Positions 1 through 7,641 of a stretch of 64,000 nt of DNA are shown one piece after another (position 1 is the stretch's first letter; each line of letters starts with the position of its first letter). The DNA is from Vreelandella malpeensis (GTDB lineage Bacteria; Pseudomonadota; Gammaproteobacteria; Pseudomonadales; Halomonadaceae): assembly GCF_020622355.1 (NCBI RefSeq), contig NZ_WHVL01000008.1:1-64000 (forward strand), in the 5' to 3' direction. Both the position numbers and the translations under genes were made by a program. A model generated the notes under the pieces. It ran no database searches. It was not told the DNA's origin and was given only the letters and a program-made list of their open reading frames with translations.

Positions 1-267
1 TGCTGGAACCCATCGGAAACGTTCCACCAGCAGAACGAGAAAGGACGTATTATCATCAACTGGAAGAGTCGGGTGAAGCTGCCTGACTCAAACAAACCGG
101 TCTCCGGAATAACCGGGGCGGTTCAAGTTTTCCAGAGTGGGGTGTCTGGGCCCAATTGGTTTCGGTTCTGGTTTGTAGGGCTCGTGAGTATTGTCTTTAC
201 CGTTCAGGTTGCGGCAATGATAAAACTGATTTTACAGCGAAGAAAAGGTGGTTTAGGGGGAGCATGA
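1..267 (+). CDS. C-terminal part of an unknown protein with a C-terminal membrane anchor (5' end outside window)
   Basis: The frame is open from the first base to a TGA at 265-267, giving 88 codons with no start needed inside the window. The last third contains a hydrophobic stretch of about 20 residues (FVGLVSIVFTVQVAAMIKLI) followed by a basic tail (LQRRK), which suggests a single C-terminal membrane helix with a cytoplasmic end. Its stop overlaps the start of the next gene as ATGA (264-267), typical of translational coupling, so it is probably cotranscribed with cardiolipin synthase. I do not recognise the family. A GTG at 73 could give a shorter reading, but the open frame upstream favours a truncated longer gene. 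Confidence 0.5.
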   Translation, partial: CWNPSETFHQQNEKGRIIINWKSRVKLPDSNKPVSGITGAVQVFQSGVSGPNWFRFWFVGLVSIVFTVQVAAMIKLILQRRKGGLGGA

Positions 268-1742
268 GCGATGAAAGGGAAAAGCCGGGGGCAGTAACGC
301 TGCCCTCCAGGCGACGTCGATTCTGGCGTCGTTTACTGCTCGTGGTGGGAGTTGCTCATCTGGTTGGGTTTGTGTCGTCACTGGATGCGATGATGTCGAG
401 CCGTACCTCTCAGGGAGCTGTGGCCTGGATCGTTTCACTAAACACATTGCCCTATGTGGCGGTGCCAGCCTACTGGGTGTTCGGCCGCACGAAATTCCAG
501 GGCTATGTCTCTGCACGACGCGACGAGAACTCGGTGTTGGGGCAGGCGCTTGCTGAAAAACTGGCCGAGCTGCGGGCTCATGGGGTTTCGGATGAACACG
601 CTGACAAGCATCTGGTGGGTGTCGAACAGCTGGCCAAGCTGCCGTTTCTAGGTGGCAACCGGGTGGAACTGCTGATCGACGGTGAGCAGACCTTCGAGAG
701 CTTGTTTGCCGGTATTGATGCTGCTGAGCGCTATCTGCTTGTGCAGTTTTATATCGTTCGGGCTGATGCAGTGGGATTGGCGCTGCAGGCACGGCTGATT
801 GAGAAGGCTAGGCAGGGCGTGGAGGTCTTCTTTCTATACGATGAAATTGGAAGTTATGCGTTGCCGAGCCACTATCTCCAGACGCTGGAAGAGGCGGGTG
901 TTCGAGTACATCGCTTTCATTCTACGCGGGGGACAGGTAATCGCTTCCAGCTCAACTTTCGCAACCATCGCAAGATAATGGTGGCCGATGGGGAAAGAGC
1001 TTGGGTCGGTGGATTCAATGTTGGCGATGAATACTTGGAAGGCCACCCACGAATTGGCCCGTGGCGTGATACCCACCTAATGATTGAGGGGCCTGCGGCC
1101 TTGGCGCTGCAGCTGGTGTTTCTTGAAGATTGGCACTGGGCGACTGAGGAAATCCCCGAGCTTCCCTGGTCACCGCTAATTCCAAGCGGCCATGGTACAC
1201 CGGTGCTCATTCTTCCGAGTGGGCCCGCAGACCGATTTGAGACGGCTAGTCTGATGATTCAACAGGCAATTCACGCCGCGCAAGAGCGTATCTGGATATC
1301 CAGTCCCTACTTTGTGCCAGATGAGGGGGTGCTGGCGATGCTTAAACTAGCCTCGTTAAGCGGAGTAGAGGTGAAAATCCTGATTCCCGAACGTCCAGAT
1401 AACCTTCTAACCTACTTTGCGGCCTATGCCTTTCTCGATTCGCTTCTCGAGGCGGGGGTCGAGGTCTATCGCTACGAGGGGGGCTTCTTACATGGCAAAG
1501 CCTTTTTGGTTGACGAAATCGGTGCGGCAGTGGGTACCGTTAACCTCGACAACCGCTCCTTTCGACTCAACTTCGAGGTGACGGCGATGGTGATGGACGC
1601 CGACTTTGCCGCCGAGGTTGATGCGATGTTCAAGGCGGATTTCGCGCGGGCACGGCAGATGCAGCCAGAAGAGATCAGCGATAAGCCGCTTTGGCATCGG
1701 GTGGCGGCTCGAGCGGCCTATTTGTTTGCGCCGGTCTTATGA
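264..1742 (+). CDS. cls: Cardiolipin synthase (phospholipase D superfamily)
   Basis: This enzyme makes cardiolipin at the inner membrane by phosphatidyl transfer between phosphatidylglycerol molecules. The 492-residue product has a hydrophobic N-terminal region with two probable membrane segments (about residues 20-80), then two PLD catalytic motifs: NHRKIMVADG near residue 235 and LHGKAFLVDE near residue 412, each with the H-x-K-x4-D pattern. I chose the ATG at 264 because GGGGGA lies just upstream and it overlaps the preceding stop. An in-frame start at 156 would add a non-family leader inside the upstream gene. Cardiolipin content matters for membrane adaptation in halophiles. Whether this copy is core or part of the neighbouring island cannot be decided here. 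Confidence 0.9.
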   Translation: MSDEREKPGAVTLPSRRRRFWRRLLLVVGVAHLVGFVSSLDAMMSSRTSQGAVAWIVSLNTLPYVAVPAYWVFGRTKFQGYVSARRDENSVLGQALAEKLAELRAHGVSDEHADKHLVGVEQLAKLPFLGGNRVELLIDGEQTFESLFAGIDAAERYLLVQFYIVRADAVGLALQARLIEKARQGVEVFFLYDEIGSYALPSHYLQTLEEAGVRVHRFHSTRGTGNRFQLNFRNHRKIMVADGERAWVGGFNVGDEYLEGHPRIGPWRDTHLMIEGPAALALQLVFLEDWHWATEEIPELPWSPLIPSGHGTPVLILPSGPADRFETASLMIQQAIHAAQERIWISSPYFVPDEGVLAMLKLASLSGVEVKILIPERPDNLLTYFAAYAFLDSLLEAGVEVYRYEGGFLHGKAFLVDEIGAAVGTVNLDNRSFRLNFEVTAMVMDADFAAEVDAMFKADFARARQMQPEEISDKPLWHRVAARAAYLFAPVL

Positions 1743-2292
1743 GTGTGCTTGATCACTCTATTGCCCGCTGGCCTGTGATTTTGCATTCAAGTCTTCGCTT
1801 TGGAGTTTCAGGCCATGATGAAAGCCCCTCGTGCAATACTCAATCCAGATAGTAAACTTCAGGCAACCTCTCGGTTTTAAGCTGAAATAAAATGAACAGT
1901 TGAAGAAAAGGTAATGCGATTCACCGAGTTGGCTCGGGCTGGTGTGGTAACTGTACGCCATTAAACTCGTTAGGGTCTGGTACAACCGTAACGAGATCTG
2001 TGCAACGGCTGTTGACTCTGTGACGAGCAGGCTATTGGACGCCTCCGATTCGTTGACTGCGCAGATTCCCTAGGAGAGGGTCTTAGTTAATGAAGAAGAT
2101 ATTGTTGCGCAGACCAAGACAACCTTACGGTGGTTGACAGTAGTATGTAGCTGGCTGAACAAGGCCATTGCATTCGCATGCGGATTCAAGGGCTTCAGGT
2201 GATGGCGCAATTTTTCCGGGAGTGCGCGTCTAAGAATGCGCTTTTCACACTCACGTCAAATTACCATTATTCTTATGTCAGGAAAGTAGGTG
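1743..2292. other. 550-base gap without a recognisable gene
   Basis: No supported gene is seen. Short open stretches on the plus strand between about 1950 and 2205 are interrupted by stops (for example TAG near 2070) and match nothing I recognise. They may be relics of a decayed gene. No copy of the yicC 3' end that would mark the left edge of the island was found here. Confidence 0.4.
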
Positions 2293-2577
2293 TTAGTGTG
2301 AAGCAATCTCATTGAAAAAGTCTGGGTTATTCCGAATCGTCGCCAGTACCTTAGCGGCTAGCCCCGTAGGATTATTACGTTTGCCTTCCCAGCTTTTGAT
2401 CGTATCCACGCTGGTTCCCATTGCGCTGGCAAATTCCGCCTGAGAAACATTGAGCTTGGTACGAATGGCTTTTACATCGGCTACTTCATGGCGTGCTGTG
2501 CGGCTAGCCTCAGTGTTGCCCTGATTAATCTCAACGGCTTCCTGCAGCGATGTTTGGAGTTCGTCAAAAATGCTCAT
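2293..2577 (-). CDS. nadS: NadS-type antitoxin / XRE-family transcriptional regulator
   Basis: The 94-residue product has the layout of NadS/HigA-like antitoxins: an N-terminal helix, then a Cro/CI helix-turn-helix at about residues 36-75 (VSQAEFASAMGTSVDTIKSW) and the family's NPTG motif. Such proteins bind the promoter of their own operon and neutralise a RelE/HigB-type toxin encoded just upstream. Here only the last 42 codons of that toxin remain, overlapping this start as ATGA, so the antitoxin is probably an orphan. The upstream AGGAGG-like sequence lies inside the toxin remnant. Location in a mobile island fits the usual context of these modules. Confidence 0.8.
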   Translation of the reverse strand: MSIFDELQTSLQEAVEINQGNTEASRTARHEVADVKAIRTKLNVSQAEFASAMGTSVDTIKSWEGKRNNPTGLAAKVLATIRNNPDFFNEIASH

Positions 2578-2702
2578 CCAGAAACTTCCTCCTTTAATTG
2601 GTGGGTCAGTGTTTTCAATGCGGCCTTTTCAGCAAGTGTTATGTTGTCCTTCATGTTCTTAGGGTAGGCCAATATCACAGATATATGGTCGCCGCCTGGT
2701 TG
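2574..2702 (-). pseudogene. C-terminal remnant of a RelE/HigB-type toxin gene
   Basis: Reading the minus strand upstream of the antitoxin gives 42 codons in one frame, including GGDHISVILAYPKNMKDN and then a TLAEKAALKTL stretch, which resembles the end of RelE-superfamily toxins (a -YPKxxxDxLTxxEKxAL- pattern). The TGA overlaps the antitoxin ATG as ATGA, the normal operon arrangement. An in-frame TGA follows immediately upstream (about 2703-2705), and no toxin-like sequence is seen beyond it in any frame. The N-terminal half is therefore missing rather than frameshifted, probably lost by recombination near 2703. Not expected to be functional. Confidence 0.7.
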
Positions 2703-3033
2703 TCATCTGGCTGCTAACAGGATGAAAGACATGTGAGTAATGTAATCCCTGGAAAAGATAACGTATTGATAATTCTTGGTTTCCGCATTGCAGGCGCGAT
2801 CCCAAAGTTTGTTTGGTTGCACTCATAATCCCTTGCTCACAGGTTAAAGTCCTACTGGGGTTTCCAGCTGTTGCAGCGTAACGGTGTGGCTCATTGATGA
2901 TTCCATGTATGGCAGTAACCGTGGGCATGGCTGATACATCGCCCCAACAAAATAGTGAACCGAGTTTAGCGGTGTGGGGGCATGGGGGCAAAGTGCTGCT
3001 TAACATCCTTGCTCAATGATGATAGTGATGCTT
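2703..3033. other. 331-base gap between toxin remnant and replication-like gene
   Basis: A 115-codon minus-strand frame crosses this stretch (2659-3006). Its composition is not protein-like, it has no upstream ribosome site and it overlaps the toxin remnant, so I do not call it. Nothing else is recognisable. Confidence 0.4.
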
Positions 3034-3693
3034 TCAGTGACGACTGGTTCCAAACGCTCGTACACCTAGCCCATACTGCTTTGTATTCGCTTTGCAGAGA
3101 TACGAAGCGCGTGTGAAAGCCTGCTCAAAGCTAGTCAGGTCACCTCGGTCGATCCAGTAGTACGGGTTATCAGGTATGTGTACCCATGGCTCTTGAGGGC
3201 TCCACATGATTCCCAGCGCGCTGTACCAAGCACGTGACACCCGGCTGATAAGGTTCTCGTTTTGAGAGCCTGCCTTACCTGGCATGTGATACGCGTCACG
3301 ATTCAGTAGGAAGAAGAAGTGATAGTGCGGCTTGCCGTTAAGGCCAATCTCCCGGCACCACACGTAGCGCACCTTAGTGTCAGGCACCCAGCCAGCTTGG
3401 CGTTTACTCTCACGATCATGTTTGATAATCGCTTTAAAGGAAGCGATGAACCTTGCGATAAGGCCTTTGTGATCCTCCGGCCTCATCCGGTCGCTTATCG
3501 TTGTGGGAATGACAGGATCGACTCTGAAGGCTAGCACGCGAGGGTAGTCAGCGAGAGCCTTGTGCATTGTATTGTAAAGGGCCTGAAGGTATTCATCGGC
3601 CATTGGGAGATGTTTTACTTGGAGAGCAAGCCCGTTGAAGGTAGGAGCAGCGTTCAAGCACAAATTAGCGTTTGATGGGTGTCGTTGAAGCAT
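3034..3693 (-). CDS. YagK/YfjJ C-terminal domain (inovirus-type Gp2) protein, possible HUH replication initiator
   Basis: The 219-residue product resembles the YagK/YfjJ family found on P4-like satellites and other islands, related to the inovirus Gp2 group. It contains PHYHFFFLLN with His123-Tyr-His125, matching the HUH metal-binding motif, and Y198-L-C-K201, matching the Y-x-x-K catalytic motif of rolling-circle initiators. The order and spacing are compatible with a single-tyrosine HUH endonuclease, but this is inference from motifs. The start is supported by GAGG eight bases upstream of the ATG. It lies upstream-to-downstream with an AlpA gene on the same strand, a common pairing in small integrative elements. 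Confidence 0.7.
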   Translation of the reverse strand: MLQRHPSNANLCLNAAPTFNGLALQVKHLPMADEYLQALYNTMHKALADYPRVLAFRVDPVIPTTISDRMRPEDHKGLIARFIASFKAIIKHDRESKRQAGWVPDTKVRYVWCREIGLNGKPHYHFFFLLNRDAYHMPGKAGSQNENLISRVSRAWYSALGIMWSPQEPWVHIPDNPYYWIDRGDLTSFEQAFTRASYLCKANTKQYGLGVRAFGTSRH

Positions 3694-3994
3694 TTTAATT
3701 ACCTCGATAGTGAGATCGACTCATGCCTTCGGAGGTATGAGCATGTATGTCAGGCACGACGAAGCCTCCAGCGGAGGCTGGATTCATTGAGACGGATACG
3801 TGTGGATGGCTACCTTTACGCTCGCTACTCAGGTACGGGGCTTGATGCCCCTCCCATTACCCTTTGATTTAACTAATAATAATTAAACAAGGCTCTTGAG
3901 AATGGGTAGTGACCGATAGGTACTGATGGTTGCTGGTGGGAGTGAGTCGCCGTCAGCGAATAATCACTCTTCAATTAAATGAGGAAAGGTTGAG
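3694..3994. other. Intergenic region between alpA and the replication-like gene
   Basis: About 300 bases, fairly AT-rich around 3865-3890. It would hold the leader of the replication-like gene on the minus strand. The 62-codon plus-strand frame at 3679-3867 has no ribosome site or family resemblance and is not called. Confidence 0.35.
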
Positions 3995-4195
3995 TTACTT
4001 CAGCACTGCTTCATCTCTGCGCTCGATGCTTTCGCAGATCCAGGCTTCCACTTCACGCTCGACCCAGGCAACAGCCCGAGTGCCCAGCTTGATTGGCTGA
4101 GGGAACTGCCCAAGGCTGATGTACTTGTAGACCGTTGATCTAGCCAGCCCAGTGCGATCCATGACGTCTTTGATGCGGATAAGTCGATTGCTCAT
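3995..4195 (-). CDS. alpA: AlpA-family phage/island transcriptional regulator
   Basis: A 66-residue MerR-like winged helix protein of the AlpA family. It shows the family pattern IRIKDVMDRTGLARSTVYKY at residues 6-25, then the FPQPIKLG loop and AVAWVEREVEAWI. AlpA proteins activate excision or integrase genes of P4-like prophages and islands and bind DNA in the cytoplasm. AGGAG lies upstream of the ATG (reverse of 4201-4206, aactcctg). The partner integrase is about 3.4 kb away at the yicC end, separated by two insertion sequences, so the regulatory link inside the element may be disturbed. Confidence 0.85.
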   Translation of the reverse strand: MSNRLIRIKDVMDRTGLARSTVYKYISLGQFPQPIKLGTRAVAWVEREVEAWICESIERRDEAVLK

Positions 4196-4500
4196 GACGA
4201 ACTCCTGTTATTCGTTCATGAGATAAGGCAGGTGAGTATTTTTTAATTGGAGAGTGGCTTTGGTGTCATGCAGCACGCTGGGGGGCTTAAGCCACTTTTA
4301 AGGCCTAACCATTGGATAATCACTGGAGACTATTTACGCTCTTGTGAGTATTAACCGCAAGCATCCATGTTCTAAATTTTTCAGTAAAACCGTATTGCAT
4401 AATCAGTTTCATAGTCTTTGGACAATCGATGCAGCTCATCGCATGATCGGTCAAGCGTCGATTAAGAATCAAACTGCAATCATTTATTTCACATCTGGCG
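4196..4500. other. Region between alpA and the IS5-family remnant
   Basis: About 305 bases with no supported gene. A 63-codon minus-strand frame (4320-4511) overlaps the transposase end and has no recognisable family. It may include the missing outer end of the insertion sequence and the alpA promoter. Confidence 0.35.
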
Positions 4501-5348
4501 TCAAAGAACACCGATTACATTAAACTCTGGCGGACAAGTAGTTAAGATGCACGCCATGCATACAGTTGCCTTAAAGCTGCTTGCTAACTTATCGTAGCGT
4601 GTGGCAACGCGGCGTAGCTCCTTTAGCCAGCTAAAACAGCGTTCTACCGCATTTCGTTGTCGATATTTAGGCTTATCAAACCGTCTAGGTAGACCTGGCC
4701 GCCTTCTTCGATACATGTTGCGTTGAGCTATGACCAGCTTCATCCCGTGCCTATCGCAATAACTAGGCAGCTCATCGCTGTCATAGCCTTTGTCAGCCAC
4801 CATATAGCGACTACGTTTGCGCGGGCGCCCTAAGTTACCGGGCAGGTAAACGCTCTCTAAAGTGCCGAGAGTCTGCCTCTTGGCCGGGAGACAGCGTGAA
4901 TGCCAGTGGTCAGCCATGGCGATTTCAAACCAAATGAATTTTAGTGGTTAAACTGCCGCGACTGCGGCCAAGGGCAAGATCTAGCGGTTCTTCAGAGCCC
5001 TTTTTTGCCGCCTCCTGCGGCAGCACGGGTGGCACGAACCGATGTTAAATCAGTCATCCACGTATCCAAATCCATCAGGCCGTCCTCACGTAACTTGAGC
5101 TGTAAGTGAGAAAGAATGGCCTCAAACGTGCCGTCATCTCGCCATTTGCGAAAGCGTTCATAAGCGGTAGACCAAGGACCGTAGCGCTCAGGCAGATCGC
5201 GCCATTTAGCACCAGAGTACAGCACCCAGAAAATACCGCTGAGAACTTGCCGGTCATCTCGCCCAAGCCTCCCCATGAGTTGAGGTGGCGATACAATGTC
5301 TTCAATCTGTACCCAGCCGTTATCAGAGATCTCGTAACATCCGACCAT
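4501..5348 (-). pseudogene. IS5-family transposase, inactivated
   Basis: The first part (5348 to 4992) is the DUF4096-type N-terminal domain (GAKWRDLPERYGPW) followed by the first catalytic Asp (TDLTSVRA). It ends at a slippery A6G run near 5000-5006 where a -1 frameshift normally continues translation. Continuing in the -1 frame gives the conserved LGRSRGSLTTKIHLV, then an in-frame TGA (4925-4927, where the family has Cys) and a second TGA (4910-4912, where the family has Trp). A further frame change near 4865 is needed to reach the C-terminal part (VADKGYDS and RNAVERCFSWLK, the second Asp and the Glu). All three catalytic residues are still readable, but no single path makes a full protein. 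Confidence 0.75.
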
Positions 5349-5420
5349 TGCTTTCCCCTATGCTCCTTTTTATAGAGGAAACTAGCGGATAAGGATTTTC
5401 GCACAAAGCCTAAATTCAAG
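4501..5420 (-). mobile_element. Degraded IS5-family insertion sequence
   Basis: The transposase fragments define an IS5-family element of the type that uses a -1 frameshift. I could not find convincing terminal inverted repeats on either side, so the outer limits are approximate. Together with the stops in the transposase this suggests an old, immobile copy. Confidence 0.6.
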
Positions 5421-5681
5421 AATTATGAGCATAAAAAATATATTTCATAAAAATCAATGATTTATTATTATTTTGATGTTTTTTGTGTGAAAAATAACAT
5501 TATTTAAAATGCATTAAAAAAGTGCTTTTAAATGTTAAATTTTTATTAAAAATAATGTAAATTATTACTAAAACACATGAAATAGCACCTTTTTATTTAT
5601 TTATTGTTGATTTATCTTATTTTTTGTGGTATCAATTTTTTTGGTTTTAAATAGCTTTCACATGTTTTTTAGGTGCTGAAA
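5420..5681. other. Extremely AT-rich intergenic region
   Basis: About 260 bases made largely of A/T runs, in sharp contrast with the GC-rich chromosome. It directly precedes an AT-rich orphan gene and probably contains its promoter. Such DNA is typical of recently acquired sequence silenced by H-NS/MvaT-like proteins. No iterons or recognised sites were found by eye. Confidence 0.5.
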
Positions 5682-6275
5682 ATGGAAACATTGTCCAAGT
5701 GGCTGGAGAAAAAAGACGTTGCAGCAGAAGAGATGGCACTCGATTACTTGAATAAGAAAGGTTTTTTTGGAAAAAACAAGAAGCTCAGTGCTATTGAACA
5801 GATAAGAGAGATAGAAAGAGAAAATGCGAGAGATTTATACTTTAAAGATTGCGAGAGGAAGTTGAAAAATAACATAAGGCAAAATGTGTCAAAGAATAAA
5901 AACCCTGATCTTAAGCCTTGCACATTTAAGCTACCCAGCAGCAGCCGAAACCTGCTAGAAAAAATAAAGAATCATTACGGCATTACAGCTAGTCAAACAT
6001 TAGAAATGTTGATTCATAATGAAAATTTAAGATTATTAGGTGCTATGAACCATCATGCCCCTAATGTCAATGCCTCTCAGAGCTATGCACTGCCTATACA
6101 ACACAACTATAGTCATGACTTTGGAAAAAAGAGTGTTACTACTCCACTAAGTGAAGCCGAATTTAATGAATATACAATGCATTCCTTGGAGCTTTTAAAA
6201 AGCTTAAATATAAACACAAGCAACATGCATTCTTACAGTAAGATAAATGGCCAAGAAGATGAAGGGTGGCTGTGA
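5682..6275 (+). CDS. Hypothetical AT-rich orphan protein with a possible ribbon-helix-helix-like segment
   Basis: I do not recognise this 197-residue protein. The N-terminal half is highly charged and probably helical (residues about 1-80, rich in Lys and Glu). Then comes TFKLPSSSRNLLEKIKNHYG followed by ITASQTLEMLI at about residues 86-117, which looks like a strand-helix-helix (MatP/ribbon-helix-helix-like) DNA-binding segment. The remainder is polar and low in complexity. The ATG at 5682 has AGGTG six bases upstream. An in-frame GTG at 5673 is less likely. Its base composition is far more AT-rich than the chromosome, indicating horizontal transfer, and it has no operon partner. Confidence 0.55.
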   Translation: METLSKWLEKKDVAAEEMALDYLNKKGFFGKNKKLSAIEQIREIERENARDLYFKDCERKLKNNIRQNVSKNKNPDLKPCTFKLPSSSRNLLEKIKNHYGITASQTLEMLIHNENLRLLGAMNHHAPNVNASQSYALPIQHNYSHDFGKKSVTTPLSEAEFNEYTMHSLELLKSLNINTSNMHSYSKINGQEDEGWL

Positions 6276-6543
6276 AATTCCGGAACTCCCATTCAAAGAA
6301 GAAGTATTTATTAATATAAGAGTTATCCTTTGCTAGCTGCTAGGGAGCTTCTTTAGTCGTTCATCCGAGAACAGGTTTATGGATATAAAGCTATAGCAAA
6401 CAAGCTGCGGTGGTTCTAAAGAACCACCTACTTACGGATATCGAGTTAGCCAATCAGTATGGCGTTACCGCTGCAATATCTATGATCTGAAGTGCCCCCC
6501 ATCGTAGCTGCACAGGTTATAGTGTAGCCATTAGGAGGACGAT

Positions 6544-6855
6544 ATGAGTCACTAACTTACCGTTAAACGCTGGACCGCCAAGCGCAAGACCGCCGTGGTC
6601 ATGGACATTTTCAAAGGCAAAGCCACGGTTACCGAAGTCGCTCGGGAGCACGACCTCACCGTTTCAGACGTCGAAGGCTGGGTTGAGTAAGCGCAGCGCA
6701 ACATGGAAAACGGGTTCCGAGCCCGCCCCAGGGATATTCGAGAGCAGTACGAGTCCGAGCTGCGGGAAACCAGAGAAGCATTGGGTGAGGCTCATCTGCA
6801 GATTTATGCCTTAAAAAAGTTCAAACGCCTGCTCGACGAGGACGAGAACTCGTAA
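6544..6855 (+). pseudogene. IS3-family transposase OrfA with two nonsense codons
   Basis: From the ATG (preceded by AGGAGG) to TAA 6853-6855 the frame encodes a typical IS3 helix-turn-helix OrfA of about 103 codons (RWTAKRKTAVVMDIFKGKAT, then VTEVAREHDLTVSDVEGWV). It is interrupted by TAA at 6553-6555, the fourth codon, and TAA at 6688-6690. Both changes abolish OrfA and any OrfAB fusion, so the element cannot transpose by itself. Confidence 0.75.
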
Positions 6856-6872
6856 GGTCGTTACAGGCGGAA

Positions 6873-7641
6873 ATGGCCCAAGAGAGCCACGTGGTCTCGC
6901 TCGTTGAGCTGTGTCAGTGGCTGGGGATTCCTCGAAGGACGCTGTATTACCAGCCCAGGGCACGTTGCCGCGCCATCAATGCTGAACTGGTCAGCTGGGT
7001 CAAACTGGCCCTGGAGCGATTCCCTACTTACGGCTATTGTCATCTGGCGTGTGTTCTGGGAGAGAACCGCAAGCCTATACAGCGCATCCTTCAGTTGAAG
7101 GGCTGGCAGGTGCGCAAGCGTCCTCAAGGCTTTCGACCTCGGGCCAGGAGCCTACCGTCCGTCGCCTCAAGGCCGGATGAGCGTTGGGCTACCGACCTGA
7201 CGTACGTGTGGTGTGGAAAGGATCGGCGAGCCAGTCTGGCAGTGGTCATCGACTGCTGTACACGTGAGATCCTCGGCTGGCGGTTATCGGTCAACGGCAG
7301 TAGCAAGACGGCTGAGGCGGCGTTGGAAGAAGCGCTGATCTATCGTCTGGGAGCGCTGGGGCGTGTTCACTCATCTCTGGCACTGCGCTCTGACAACGGT
7401 CTGGTGTTCAGCAATCGGCACTACACGAGCACCGTCAGGGCCTATGGACTGAATCAGGAGTATACAACGCCCTACACACCAGAGCAGAACGGCCTAGTGG
7501 AAGGCTTCTTTCGCTCCTTGAAAGAGGAGTGTATTTGGGTACACCGATTTGAATCGCTGGGTCCAGTATTACAACGAAGAACGGCCACATCAGTCATTAG
7601 GCTATGTGGCACCCAGAGCACACCCAGCATTAGCAGCGTAG
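6873..7641 (+). pseudogene. IS3-family transposase OrfB (DDE), frameshifted near the C-terminus
   Basis: The integrase-core domain is clear, with the catalytic triad readable as WATDLTYVW (Asp), LRSDNG (Asp) and PEQNGLVEGFFRSLKEE (Glu), preceded by the HTH_21-like segment (FPTYGYCHLACVLG). After HRFES, near 7550, the normal ending continues only in another frame (RWVQYYNEERPHQSLGY then VAPRAHPALAA, stopping at TAG 7639-7641). The linker between them looks shortened. A small deletion therefore frameshifted the gene; the uncorrected frame runs on to 7661. Confidence 0.7.

Noticed and set aside
2659-3006. 115-codon minus-strand frame
   Set aside because: It overlaps the toxin remnant in another frame, its composition is not protein-like and no start signal is seen.
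4320-4511. 63-codon minus-strand frame next to the IS5 remnant
   Set aside because: No ribosome site or family resemblance, and it overlaps the transposase end.
4910-4927. TGA recoding (selenocysteine or Trp) in the IS5 transposase
   Set aside because: A further frameshift and missing ends show plain decay, and TGA is a working stop in neighbouring genes.
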